Source: Puccinia triticina (Eukaryota; Basidiomycota; Pucciniomycetes; Pucciniales; Pucciniaceae). Taken from it: DNA of 64,000 nt. Made by a program: the position numbers and the translations under genes. Below, piece after piece: positions 1-10,213 of this stretch; positions within the stretch are counted from its first letter, which is position 1; every line of letters starts with the position of its first letter. The notes beneath the pieces are model-generated. The model had not been told where the DNA came from. It ran no database searches and saw only the letters and a list, made by a program, of their open reading frames with translations. The DNA lies in NCBI RefSeq assembly GCF_026914185.1, contig NC_070560.1, positions 4,269,501-4,333,500 of the forward strand. The letters run 5' to 3'.

Positions 1-2564
1 GTGCAATATGCTAGTTCAAGGATTGGTAGAAGTGAAACCCAATCATGAGTGTAACCATCATTGTCTTTGAATTCTAGACCATATGCACAAAACCTCCTGA
101 TCATATCTTCAAGTGTTTGAATCATCCTCTCAGCTAATCCATCAGTCTGAGGGTGGTAAGCTGTGGAGAAGGAGGGTTTTGTTCCCAGCATACTATGTAA
201 ACCAGTCCAGAATTCAGATGTGAACTTAGGGTCTCTATCAGAGATGATGATTCTGGGTATGCCAGTCCTAGGCATTACTCTGTTCCAAAACAGTATGGCA
301 GTGTCCATGGCAGAGTCATCTTTGAAGCAGGGTACAAATATAGGGGTCTTGGAGTATCTGTCCACTATTACCAGACAAGCATTGAAACTAGCAGCTCCTC
401 CAGGGGACAAGGAAGTTACCCAATCCATGTTAATAACATCCCATGGTTTTGAAGGTTCCTCAATTTTCATGAGCAGTCCAAATCTTTTGCCTGTGGCTTT
501 ATTTGCTTTCTGGCATCTATCACAGGAAGAGCAGTATTCACCAGTGTCTTGTTTCCAGTTAGCCCACCAAGCAGTATCAGCTACTTTTTCTAAAGTCCTG
601 TCTTCAGAAAGATGACCTGAGTAGACACTGTCATGGCATTCATGCAAGATGGTGTTGATACTTTCTTTGTCAGCTAGGACTAGGACAGAGTTGTGTTTCT
701 CTCTGAAGTAGATGAGGCCATCAAATATAGAGAATCTCCCTTCATCATATAGCTTTCTCCAAGGATCTTGTAAGGAATTTTTCAGCTGGGCATCTTTAGC
801 ATCTTTCAACAAAAGTTCAGACAATATAGTAGTGTTCTTGTCTTGCTTGTAGCCTTCTCTCACTGAGTCAAAGAACTCATTCTTGAAAGTAGAGACATGT
901 ATGCCCATGATGGGGAATCTATCATCATCCTTGTCTTCTGGGTCATAAGCAGGGTTACTAGGATCATTTGGCAAAGCCCATCTGCTCAGTCCATCAGCAT
1001 TCTTGTGAATATTCCCATCTCTGTGGATTATGGTCATATTGCCTCTGTATTCCTGAATAGCAATCTGCCACCTGAGCATATGTCTATTGGGAGTCTTCAT
1101 GTTCAGTAGTGATCTCAAAGCTGTGCAGTCTGTTACAACATGAAAGACACTGCCATCTAAGTAGTAATGGAGTTTTTCCAGGGCCCAGACCAGACATAAG
1201 CATTCAAGTTGACTAGCACCATATCTTGTTTCACTGTCTTTCAGTTGTCTGGATATGAAAACAATGGGTCCTTCTTTTCTCACTCCATCAATGACTTGGA
1301 CTTGATGTAAAGCAGCACCTAGACCAGTCATGCTAGCATCTACATATAGTGTGAAGGGATGGGCCCAGTCAGGAAACAGTAGCAATGGAGCTGTGGTCAG
1401 TTTCTCTTTTAACAAGTTGTAGGCTACTATTCTATGATGAGTCATCTCATATATGACATCAATCCTTGTCAGTTCAGTCAGAGGTTTTGCTATCTCTGCA
1501 AACTTCTCAATGTGTTGTCTGTAGTAGCCAGCAAAACCAAGAAATGATTGCATTTCTTTCCTACTACTAGGTACAGGTTTTTGGAGAACAGCAGCTACTT
1601 TATTCTGGTCTATTCCTATGGTAATACCAGACACAAGATGACCTAGAGCTTTGATCTGATCAAATCCAAAGTTACACTTCTTCAAGGAGATTTTCATGTT
1701 CATGTTGATAACAACTTTCAAGATCCTGTCTATCCTATTGAGGTGTTCCTCCCAAGTGTTGGACATAATGATGATATCATCAATGTAGATAATGACCCAC
1801 TTCTCATCAATTTCTTTTCTGAATTCAATGTCCATCATTCTCTGGAAATGGGAGGGGGCATTCTTGATCCCAAAGGGCATTCTCAGGTACTCATAGATTC
1901 CTTTGTGCATAATAATCCTGAGTAGATGTCTGGAATCTTCTGCAATGACATTCTGGTGAAAACCTTTGAGTACATCCATGCTAGTCAGGTACTTAGCTCT
2001 AGCCAGGTTGTTCAGAGTCTCACTGATCTTAGGAATGGGATACCTGTCTGAAGCAGTATAGGAATTCAAAGCTCTGAAGTCTCCTACCATTCTGGACTTC
2101 CCATTGTGCCAGGCAATGATCACAGGAGTAGTGATCTCAACTACCTCATTATGACCAACTTTTCTTAGAACATTCAGGTTTACTAGCTCTTCAATGTGTT
2201 GCTCAAGAGCTTCTCTGCTTTTGGGGCTGGCAGGATAAGGAGGTCTTCTGAGGAGAGGAGGGTAGGGTCTCTCAGTTGTCAACTTGATATGGACTTCATG
2301 ACCCTTAATGGCACCAAGGGGCTGATTGGTGTTGGAGAAGGCAAGGTTGTTATTGTAGAGGACTTCAAATAGCTTCTCCTTTTGCTCAATAGTCAACTTA
2401 TCACTGAATTTGGCTTCACAGAGTTCTTCTGTAATAAATTTCTGCAGTTGAGGATGGGACTTCTTTACAGCAGAGATTTCATTAGAAGGGCTCATTTTCT
2501 CCAGATGATGAGACTTAAAGCTGAATTTCTTCCTCTTGTTCTCATTTCCAATGGTAAAGAATCT
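1..2564 (-). CDS. Ty3/gypsy element E1 pol: reverse transcriptase, RNase H, integrase (partial)
   Basis: Continuous reading frame on the minus strand, directly downstream of the gag-protease stop and in the same frame, with no further stop before the left edge. In order it shows the RT palm with YIDD (about 1776-1787), an RNase H start of the type LYVDAS (about 1340), an HHCC integrase zinc finger (about 520-640), and the integrase catalytic Asp, Asp and Glu (motifs MDWVTS near 430, SDRDPKF near 235, TDGLAER near 140). The C-terminus, any chromodomain and the 3' LTR lie outside the window. Function by family: copies element RNA to cDNA and inserts it. The only break seen is the TAG separating it from gag-protease. 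Related C-terminal integrase sequence appears at 11222-11806. Confidence 0.93.
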
Positions 2565-5500
2565 CTATTTGCTGTTTGTGATGTCAAAGCCATAAAGAGA
2601 CATGTAATCATTTCCAAGGATAAGATAGTTAATTCTTGCATTTTTCATGACTACAAATTCTGCTAGAATTCTAATAGAACCTTTAGTGTGAGGAAAAATT
2701 AAGGCCATTTCTATTATGCCCATTGGCTGTAATTGGTCACTACAGCTGTGAAATTTAGCATGGTTAATTGGCATGAGCTTGTTTTCCCATTCTGGTAATA
2801 TAGAGTCTAGCAATTTGTTGCTGATGATTGAGCAAGAAGCTCCACTATCAAGAAGACATGATTGTTCTCTGGATTCAATGAGGACAGTAGTAAGATTTGC
2901 TTTTCCAGTAAGATGAGCTTTTCCTCTATCAGGCTTACATTTCATCAGTCTAGCATCTTCTATGTGGGAAGACTGGCAGGATTTGTCCCAGGTCTGAGGT
3001 TGATGAGTTTCAGCTTGAATTTCAGCAATGGAGAAGTCTTGGTTTATCTCACACTCTACAGCATGTTCTCCAAAGTCAAAATCAACTAAGGGATCATAAT
3101 TGGCACCATTTCCATTGTCCATGGCAAGAATCATGTGATTGGTTCTATGATTCTCTTCTTCTTCATCTAGTTCTGATTCAGATTTATGTGGTTCACCTTG
3201 ATCTTCTCCATTGTCACTCTTGGGATCATCATCATCATCCATTCCTACATTATTGATCCTGTTCTTCTTCTTAGGGCATTCCCTGGAGAAGTGGCCAGTT
3301 TGTTTACAGAAATGGCATATAAGTTTTTCTTTCTCAGGGGCAGAGACAGGATTCTTTTTGGTAGAGGAGTCAGTTGGCTTATCAGTTTTCTCAGGGGCAG
3401 GATTGCTTCTCCATTGGGATCTGTTTGGAGTGTTATAATTGTTTGTCACAGGCTTGTTCCTTTTCATGACTCTGTCTATGACCTCTTCAGCAATTATAAC
3501 CATGTCCTCAAAACTCATTTCAGTGGCATCTCTTTTGTATCTGCTTTTAATAGCATGCTCAAGGTTTGGAGGGCACTGCTTTAAGATCTTCTCACAAATA
3601 AGATACTGACTGAGTTCAGGTTGATAAGCTTTCAGTCTTTCTCTCTGATTACCAAACCATTTGTGGATTTTCCTCCCATCATAGGTGAAGTGATCATTCT
3701 CAAACTCTTGTTGCATTTTCCATTTCCAGTTCTTAGTGCCAAACTTATTTCTGATGGCATTCTTCCACCAAGCCCAAGATTTGTTTCCATACTCATCTCT
3801 GATGCCTAGGTACCAATTCCTTGCAGTATCAGTTAACAAGATTGTTAATCTACTGATTATCATGTTATCCAGCATCAAGTAGTCTCTGACCAGGATATCA
3901 GTATTTTTAATCCAAAGCTCATGATTGTAAGGCAATTCTCCAGAGAATTTCTCCCAGTCTCCATTTTTGGGGATACCTTTCCACAGTTCTTTTCTCATTT
4001 CAAAGTCTATAGCTCCATGATCAATGTAGGGGAATTCCTCTTGGGTCTTAGCATCAGGAGTATTGCTAGCAGGCTTAGGAAGGTTATCTCTTGGTGGTCT
4101 CTGGGGTTCAGGAGTAGGAACAGGAGGAGGTGGTCTGTGTTCCTGTTGTTGCTCATGGTGGACATTCTGGAAGGGATTATTGTATAAGAGATGAGGGGGT
4201 TGGTCTCTGTCATCTGGTATTAACACGGAATCCAGCTTTGAGCTCACAGTGTTTACTACAGAAGATATGTCACTGAATCTTCTCTTAGATTGTTCAAACC
4301 TGTTGTGCTCATTGGCATGAAGGTCATTGATCTGATTACCAATGGAAGTAAGATTGTTGCTCACTTTCTCTTCAAAATCTTTCAGATTTTGGCCAATTGT
4401 ATCCATGTTAGAATGACATTGTGATTCATTTACCAGAATCAAATCTTGAACTGTCTCAAACTTATCATCTATGTGTTTTTTCAGTTGTTCTAACACATTG
4501 TTATTCACTGTGGACTTCTCTCTGGCACTTTCTCCTATGTTGTTCAGGATTTGATCAAGCAAAAAGGGGATGAATTCATTTTTAAATAGATCAAGAATGG
4601 AATGATTCAGGACATCTTTAAAATTGCTGACACAAGATTCAAGAAGGGTACCAGGAATGGTTTCAACTGTACCAGATAATTCAGAGAGAAATTTTGAGAA
4701 CAAGACTTGTAATTTTTCTTCTAGAAACAAAGGACCATTTCTAGACATTTCAGAGTTAAGATTATTGAGAAAAAATTCTCTATTTGAAGGATCAGAGAGA
4801 TTATCAATGTCTAAACTGAGGCCTAGTGGTGAATCACTACTTAAGGAACTTTTAGGTAAAGATTCATCTAATAAGGGCCTCTCCCTCTGGCTCTCCCTCG
4901 TCCATAGCCTCTCCTCACTCCTCGTGTGGCTCTCATCAGGTATTCTCCTATTTCTAGAACTCTCTGAGTGTCGTCCTGAGGGCGTCTCCAGTTCCTCCCT
5001 GATCCTCTCCAGTTGTTTTGAGGAGGAGGGGGGTTGTGGCCTGCGAATTCTTGCGGCATTTGCGGATAATGGGGTGGATTGTAGCCGCCAGTTTGAAGAT
5101 GCGGGCTGGGGCGGAATAATTGAACTACCTCCCGCGGTATAGAAGCTGGTGGCGGCCTCATTTGGAGCGTCTGCGGCGGTGGCGGCGGCGGCAAGGGAGT
5201 TCCTTGATAGTGTTGGCTCTCTAGGCGCGGCTGGGATTGAGGCTGCTGTTGAAACTGAGCCTGGTTGGAGGGGATAGGACCCTGGAACTCCTGCGCTATA
5301 GCTCGTAGCTGAGAACCCGTGGGTTCTGGCGTTGGCGTCGCTAGAATGGGTTGCTGGCTGGCGTGCGGCACTAAAGCTAGCTGCGAATGAGGCCGGGATA
5401 CTTGCGCCGTGGAGTTCTGCTGACCTAGGCCGTTGTTCTGGTTCATTAGAGAAACTTCCAGGTTGTGTAGCTCGTCTCTGGGTATCCATTCTTGACAGAG

Positions 5501-6092
5501 ACGGATACCGTCTTTCCTCCCAACCAATTCTATTATCATTTCCTGCGTCATAGATGCTTGGGAGAGGAGGCGCCTCATGGTTAACGTGTTCTGCGCCTCC
5601 CTGGCGCGGACAAATAGGTCGAACTGTTCGTTGAACATGCTGATGAGGCTGGAGAGCTCTTCCTCTTCCGGGATAAGGTCCATGGGACCGGAGGACTCCT
5701 CCCGTCGAGGGCTCTGAGTGTACGGAAGGAGGGCTAGATTGGGCGGCGCCGTGGATCTCATGCCCTCTGGGTTGATAGGCTGGGAGGGCGGTTGACTCGT
5801 CGGAGGAAGGTTCACCGTCAAGTCTATCTGTTCCCTGTCGATAGGCCGCGGAACCGGCGTGGATCTGCTCGACGCTAGGGCTATGGAAGTTTCCCTCGGC
5901 TGGTATAGGGCCGGAGGGATCCCGGTATCTGGGGGGAGCGGCTCCTCTTCCGGGAGCTTGAGGAAATCCTCCTGTAGAGGCGGCAAGGCTGCTTCTAGCC
6001 CTTCGAAGCCGTTCTTCGGCGGCTGGGCTAAGGCGGTACCGGTGGCGGAGCTCTTCGGAGAGGTCTCGGCCATTTCTAAGGTGAGGAGGCAT
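2565..6092 (-). CDS. E1 Gag-protease polyprotein
   Basis: 1175 codons starting at an ATG 92 nt into the E1 transcript's presumed coding region. Residues 1 to about 405 are Pro/Ser/Arg-rich and probably disordered; this stretch is overprinted by another ORF (4868-6073). The middle holds a helical Gag capsid-like domain (Trp-rich segment with WAWWKNAIRNKFG, about 3750-3800). A CCHC zinc knuckle (CHFCKQTGHFSREC, near 3265-3330) and an acidic linker follow. The aspartic protease has catalytic LLDSGAS near 2850 and ends in YLILGNDY. The frame stops at TAG (2565-2567), exactly at the protease/RT border, and pol continues in phase. E2 (16159-19147) carries a homologous gag. Confidence 0.93.
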   Translation of the reverse strand: MPPHLRNGRDLSEELRHRYRLSPAAEERLRRARSSLAASTGGFPQAPGRGAAPPRYRDPSGPIPAEGNFHSPSVEQIHAGSAAYRQGTDRLDGEPSSDESTALPAYQPRGHEIHGAAQSSPPSVHSEPSTGGVLRSHGPYPGRGRALQPHQHVQRTVRPICPRQGGAEHVNHEAPPLPSIYDAGNDNRIGWEERRYPSLSRMDTQRRATQPGSFSNEPEQRPRSAELHGASIPASFAASFSAARQPATHSSDANARTHGFSATSYSAGVPGSYPLQPGSVSTAASIPAAPREPTLSRNSLAAAATAADAPNEAATSFYTAGGSSIIPPQPASSNWRLQSTPLSANAARIRRPQPPSSSKQLERIREELETPSGRHSESSRNRRIPDESHTRSEERLWTRESQRERPLLDESLPKSSLSSDSPLGLSLDIDNLSDPSNREFFLNNLNSEMSRNGPLFLEEKLQVLFSKFLSELSGTVETIPGTLLESCVSNFKDVLNHSILDLFKNEFIPFLLDQILNNIGESAREKSTVNNNVLEQLKKHIDDKFETVQDLILVNESQCHSNMDTIGQNLKDFEEKVSNNLTSIGNQINDLHANEHNRFEQSKRRFSDISSVVNTVSSKLDSVLIPDDRDQPPHLLYNNPFQNVHHEQQQEHRPPPPVPTPEPQRPPRDNLPKPASNTPDAKTQEEFPYIDHGAIDFEMRKELWKGIPKNGDWEKFSGELPYNHELWIKNTDILVRDYLMLDNMIISRLTILLTDTARNWYLGIRDEYGNKSWAWWKNAIRNKFGTKNWKWKMQQEFENDHFTYDGRKIHKWFGNQRERLKAYQPELSQYLICEKILKQCPPNLEHAIKSRYKRDATEMSFEDMVIIAEEVIDRVMKRNKPVTNNYNTPNRSQWRSNPAPEKTDKPTDSSTKKNPVSAPEKEKLICHFCKQTGHFSRECPKKKNRINNVGMDDDDDPKSDNGEDQGEPHKSESELDEEEENHRTNHMILAMDNGNGANYDPLVDFDFGEHAVECEINQDFSIAEIQAETHQPQTWDKSCQSSHIEDARLMKCKPDRGKAHLTGKANLTTVLIESREQSCLLDSGASCSIISNKLLDSILPEWENKLMPINHAKFHSCSDQLQPMGIIEMALIFPHTKGSIRILAEFVVMKNARINYLILGNDYMSLYGFDITNSK
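4868..6073 (-). CDS. Overlapping ORF in +1 frame of gag (E1), RG-rich C-terminus
   Basis: 401-codon ORF whose ATG lies 19 nt after the gag ATG, in the +1 frame. Visible parts: an N-terminal conserved stretch (LPPDTGIPPALY, TPVPRPI), a predicted helical domain at about residues 130-205 (VRARE, RRLLSQA, TQEMI, WIPRDEL), a Pro/Gln-rich region with a PPPPPP run, and an Arg/Gly tail (RGRARGRG). An ORF of the same frame, offset and length (391 codons) is at 16178-17353. In the ungapped stretch of residues 21-82 I count 51/62 identical residues in this frame against 23/62 in the gag frame, so this frame seems to carry the constraint. The ATG context is strong (G at -3 and +4). It could be reached by leaky scanning or by splicing from the leader ORF. 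Function unknown; the RG tail suggests RNA binding (inference). Confidence 0.8.
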   Translation of the reverse strand: MAETSPKSSATGTALAQPPKNGFEGLEAALPPLQEDFLKLPEEEPLPPDTGIPPALYQPRETSIALASSRSTPVPRPIDREQIDLTVNLPPTSQPPSQPINPEGMRSTAPPNLALLPYTQSPRREESSGPMDLIPEEEELSSLISMFNEQFDLFVRAREAQNTLTMRRLLSQASMTQEMIIELVGRKDGIRLCQEWIPRDELHNLEVSLMNQNNGLGQQNSTAQVSRPHSQLALVPHASQQPILATPTPEPTGSQLRAIAQEFQGPIPSNQAQFQQQPQSQPRLESQHYQGTPLPPPPPPQTLQMRPPPASIPREVVQLFRPSPHLQTGGYNPPHYPQMPQEFAGHNPPPPQNNWRGSGRNWRRPQDDTQRVLEIGEYLMRATRGVRRGYGRGRARGRGPY

Positions 6093-6167
6093 CGTGATAA
6101 AGAGAAAAAGAGATTAATTTAAGCGGAAAGAGAGAGTTTTTTAAGAATTAATTCGAGGTTAAAATAC
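6076..6167 (-). other. Predicted 92-nt intron containing the gag start codon (E1)
   Basis: Donor G|GTATTT at 6167 and acceptor CACCTTAG ending at 6076, with a pyrimidine-rich run before the acceptor. The split codon is G|AA followed by the ATG of the overlapping ORF, so splicing fuses the leader ORF in frame to 4868-6073. The gag ATG (6090-6092) lies inside this intron and is lost on splicing. E2 has the same phase and sites (16060-16175). Confidence 0.6.
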
Positions 6168-6465
6168 CTTGGGACTTAGGTTCAGAAGATAACCTTTTAC
6201 TTTTACGCGTCGTAGTAGAGGTTTTTTTCTTAGTTTCCTTTGCGCTGGGTTTCGCGGCGGATTTTGAGGTCCAATCAGAGATATTAACAGCGGCGGTGAC
6301 CTTGCGGCGACGGACTTTTGGGTATTTAGTCGTAGCAATAGGGGTCCAAGAGGAACTATTGATCCAGTTTCCTTCTTTCGGATCAGTTACGCGGTTGTCG
6401 TCGTAGTTCTCGTCTTCTGCGCTAGTCTGCGCCGTTACGAATTTTTTTACGGTCAATTGCGGCAA
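6168..6465 (-). CDS. E1 leader ORF (putative 5' exon of the overlapping protein)
   Basis: About 99 codons in the leader between LTR and gag. The product is Lys/Arg-rich with KVRRRKV and TTRKSKRLS stretches that resemble nuclear localisation signals. E2 keeps the same segment (15762-16059), including SWTPIATT, PKVRR and TAAVNI. The frame opens after a TAA with a TTG and has no in-frame ATG, so its initiation is unresolved: a non-AUG start or an upstream exon. The open frame runs on to 6148, but a splice donor CAAG|GTATTT (exon end 6168) joins it in phase to TTAG|AAATG at 6075. Confidence 0.6.
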
Positions 6466-6854
6466 TTATAGTTAAGAAGCAGGAGAATCTTTTGAGCGTA
6501 CTCCGTTTTTCGCTATCTCTTCTTGATCTGAAGATATGGAGGGTTCTGGGGAGGATAAGTCCGACGAAGGGATAAATAGCGGCGCGGAGGAGTCGCAGTT
6601 CTGCACTTTCACGAGTACACAGGACGTAAAAAAATTTTCAAGGGTTCAGTTAGGAAATTTATCAATGTAAAAGCAATTTTGGATGATTTTAGAAGAATTT
6701 TAGCGTGAGTAGGATATGTAGAAAAATTTTTTAAGGTGATTTTTTCGAATTTTAAGAGTTTTTTGTTTGAGTTAGTCAGGAGGATCAGTCCTTTGGCTTT
6801 ATAGCAGTCTAGAATTATGAAAAGGTGAGTATTTTTCCCGATGAGGCCCCCAAT
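6466..6854 (-). other. E1 5' leader with primer-binding region
   Basis: Directly after the LTR end (minus strand) comes A then TTGGGGGCCTCATCGGG; the TGGGGGCC part is the likely primer-binding site, and E2 has the same string at 15399-15415. I could not assign the tRNA. Further in, a second short conserved frame (VKVQNCDSS, LFIPSSDLSS, SDQEEI) is shared with E2 and lies in the same frame as the leader ORF but is separated from it by stops. Confidence 0.6.
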
Positions 6855-7825
6855 TGTGAGCCTGAGTCTCTATAGTGACAGCAGGACACAAGAAATGGGG
6901 GGGCAATAGTTGGATTTCTTGGGATAGAGAAATTACAACTATAAAAAAGAAAAAAGAGAAAGAGAGAGAGAAACCAAGCAGGATAAGAAGGAAGAGAAGT
7001 ACTAGGTTATTCTAGTGGGAATGCACGTCCACTGGCAATGCTACTCTTCAGAAGAGTGCTGCTAATCTGTGCAAGAAGTGCTACAGCTTCCTCTCAGGAG
7101 GGTATCTGGATTAGATAAGTCTTAATCCAGCCACAGTTTTTTAGACTTCTCTCTGGACAGTCAAGGTTCTTAATGGGAAACCTGAGGGACAGCCCTGAAC
7201 CTAGATTTTGAGGCAAAGGCCTGATGATAAGAAGGGACAGCCCTGTGATCAAGATGGAGGCAAAGGCCTATAGATTTGGAGGGACAGCCCTGTGATCAAG
7301 GAGGAAGCAAAGCAAGAAGAAAAGGCAGATCCAGCAAGACACAGAGTTGTACCTCTGAGATAAACAAGGTTCAGTGAAAGAGGTTACTTACTGTCAATAT
7401 CCTAGGCGCCTGTGACGGTAGGTATACTGGGAGTATAGTAGGCTCTTTGGTGGTGATCCTGGAGTTATCTGGGTGGTGGTTCTGGTGTGCTGAAGTCTGT
7501 AGATCCGCCTCAGGCAAGGGGGATCCTGACTACGAAAATTTTCACAGTTTGCTTATGTAATTTACATATGTACATGTGGTTTGGCGCGCCTGGTAGCGCT
7601 GACACGTCACAACTGCGCAAGGGCGCCATAACTCAGTAACTCAGGGAAGGAGTATAGTTACAAGGAATTTATAAGTTGTAACTAGGGTTAAAATTGCATG
7701 AGGAAACAGAATATGAAGTCAAAACAAGGTTATCTCTTAAGATGAAAAAGATATAAAGTAATTTATATGTAACAAAGGTAGAACAGGCAGCTTTTAGGTC
7801 AGCTGTGATGACTCTAAGGCTGACA
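6855..7825 (-). repeat. 5' LTR of E1 (971 bp)
   Basis: Ends TGTCAGCC...GGCTCACA when read on the minus strand. A solo copy of the same length lies at 51562-52532, with roughly a dozen differences by eye, and shorter or longer relatives are at 14556-15397 and 61207-62330. The inner (3') end abuts the primer-binding region. The right flank is GACCGGTC satellite. A target-site duplication cannot be checked because the other end is outside the window. Confidence 0.9.
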
Positions 7826-8335
7826 GGAGATGACCGGTCATCAAGAGGTGTGAGTCCCCTCAATGACCGGTCTGACCAATCATCGAGAGGTGTGAGTCCT
7901 CTCAATGACCGGTGGTGACCGGTCATCGAGAGGGCTCACACCGCTCACACCACTTGATGACCGGTGATGACCGGTCATTGAGGTGAGTCACATCTCTCGA
8001 TGACCGGTCTGTGCCGGTCATCGAGGGGAGTAACATCTCCTCTCAATGACCGGTCTGTGCCGGTCATCGAGGGGAGTAACATCTCCTCTTGATGACCGGT
8101 CTGTGCCGGTCATCGAGGGGAGTAACATCTCCTCTTGATGACCGGTCTGTGCCGGTCATCGAGGGGAGTAACATCTCCTCTTGATGACCGGTCTGTGCCG
8201 GTCATCGAGGGGAGTAACATCTCCTCTTGATGACCGGTCAGACCAACTGGTCATCGAGAGTAGCACCTCCCCTCAATGACTGGTACACACCGGTCATCGA
8301 GAGGTGTTATTACCCTGGATGACTGGTCTGACCGG
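7826..8335. repeat. GACCGGTC satellite, 46-bp units at 8001-8230
   Basis: Tandem array built on the palindrome TGACCGGTCA. Five near-perfect 46-bp units start at 8001, 8047, 8093, 8139 and 8185; flanking units are degenerate. Each unit alternates GACCGGTC with TCATCGAGGGGAG and its reverse-complement-like partner CTCCTCTTGA, so single strands could fold. A decayed relative occurs at 63240-63482. Confidence 0.9.
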
Positions 8336-9365
8336 TCTTTCCCGATCCGGATCCACTGGCTACCGGCGCCGCTTGCAACTCGCGGTATCTTTGATCGTGA
8401 GTGACCGCGTGCATGAACACTGTGTCCATGTTAACCGGGGTGCCGAGGATCAATTGGTTACTGACGAACTCCGAAACCTTTCGACTTAGGCCAGTGTTCA
8501 AACGCTGGATGAACGCGGTCTGCTCATCATATGCAAAGCCAATAGCGTTCGCCTTGGTCTGCCACTCGCAGAACCGCTCGTAGAACAACTGGACGGCCTC
8601 GTTCGGTTGTTGCTTCAACCTATTCAACTCGGCCGCAATCATCGCCGGGGTGACGCCTATTGCGTTGAGGCGAAGCAGCCATACTTTAAACTCCGCCCAG
8701 GACTTAGGACGGGTCCCGGCTGACGCTGCAGCCCGCCAATCTCGAAAAGCCTTGCCACTGAGACGAAGGCCGGCGACTCGATGCCAGATAGCGGGGTGAA
8801 TGCAACGGTCTTCGAGCAGCATCGCGACGGTCTCTAACCAGTCAGGGCCACTCTCACCCGGGCCACCCGTGAATACGGGGTTGTCTTTCTCAGGCCATCC
8901 TTTGAGGGCCTTGATTGGGTCCTTTTCTAGGACCAATTCTTCTTTGAGATCCTCGAAGTGCTCATCGTCCTCTTCAAGGACTTCTTGGTGGTTGCCTGCC
9001 GACTGGTGGGCGGGCTGGGCCTGGGACCCGACTCGAGCGCCGGGCGCCGCGGAATCTTGAGGTGGGTCGACCTTCATCTGATTAAAGGCGGTCGTCAGGG
9101 CTTCTTCCAACTTCCCCACAGTTTGAGAGGAGGAACCTACTGAATTCCCCTCGCCGTTTTCTATCAGGTTCAACGCTGACTGGTCGCACAAGGAATCATG
9201 ATCGACGAGCCACTGACGCTGTTGGTCCGACATCTCCTTCACGTCCGCGCCGGTGTAGAACTGGCCGTTAAAAGGAGGGTTCGGGCGGTTGGCCTCGTCT
9301 TCGGCCTTCGATTCCGCCGTTCCTTTGCCCTTCGGGCTATGCGCGACCTTTCCTAGGTTCGACAT
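8310..9365 (-). pseudogene. Gag fragment of a third LTR element
   Basis: 351 codons from an ATG at 9365. The second half has a retrotransposon Gag capsid-like pattern (DWLETVAMLLED, AFRDW, FYERFCEWQTKANAIG), while the N-terminus is acidic and low complexity. No zinc knuckle, protease or pol follows, because the frame runs into the satellite and ends there. A putative LTR and primer-binding site lie upstream (9783-10146), so this is the 5' end of a truncated element. It is not closely related to the gag of E1 or of elements A and B. Confidence 0.7.
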
Positions 9366-9782
9366 CTACTTCGCGAAAAAAAACACGAACAAAAGTAAGC
9401 TAATGTTCCGTTTTTATATAAACTCTTAGAGCACTATGCTCGTTTCTAAGCCTCAACCCCAGAGGTGTCAACCACTAACTGGTCGACTACTCTAAACAGG
9501 TAGAAGTTCTCTAATACGACGGGACGCTGCCGCTTCGGCCACGGAGGACACAAACTAATAAAGTGGTATAAGGGAAAGCTCGACTAACCGAGGGTAAGGC
9601 GGTGGGGTCGAACTACTAAACCGCGATAAGAGTACGCAGCCGGGGACGAGAAAATGTTCCGAGAAAGAAATGATCGGAAAGCGAACTGCGATGGGTGTGG
9701 AATGTAAAAGAGTAAAAAAAAAATTCTATTGTTTATAAGAGTAGGGTTTTTGTCGGATCGTAATATTAGCTCTCGCTACCAC
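9366..9782 (-). other. Leader of the truncated LTR element with candidate primer-binding site
   Basis: Non-coding. On the minus strand TGGTAGCGAGAGC (9769-9781) starts one nucleotide after the putative LTR end, the usual place and start (TGG) for a primer-binding site. The primer tRNA was not identified. Confidence 0.5.
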
Positions 9783-10146
9783 TGAAGCGGGGCTCTTCAG
9801 GCTGGTAGAGGCTTAGACGAAAAAAAGAGGCGCGAAGGAAAGGAAACGAACTGATCTCTGAATTTCAAGAGACAGGGCGAACTGGGGAGAACCCCTACAA
9901 AAGAGGCCACCTTAAATGGTGGCCGTGAAACTGAACTAGACAAAACAACTAGACAAGGGGCGCCAAGCCCCTGCGACTAAAACATGACGAGAGAAAGGAT
10001 ACAGATCGTAACTCCGGGCCGAACCCGGTGGTGCGTCATAGGGAGCCAGCGAACCTCCTGCGTCCGGCAGGAGTCCACGTGGTCTCCTCGTGGTCGTGAG
10101 CGTACAGGGGGACTATGTCTCCCTGTATAACTGTAGCCCTGCTACA
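9783..10146 (-). repeat. Putative LTR (364 bp) of the truncated element
   Basis: Bounded by TGTAGC...CTTCA on the minus strand, directly upstream of a candidate primer-binding site and the gag at 8310-9365. No second copy is present, so the right boundary is provisional. Confidence 0.45.
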
Positions 10147-10213
10147 CTCCGGCCTCCACCTCTCCTCCGCCCTCCCTCGTCATAAAATGTATCCCAACCA
10201 ACTCGCACCGTCC

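Noticed and set aside
7826..8335. CRISPR-like array
   Set aside because: Units are directly tandem without unique spacers, and the context is eukaryotic.
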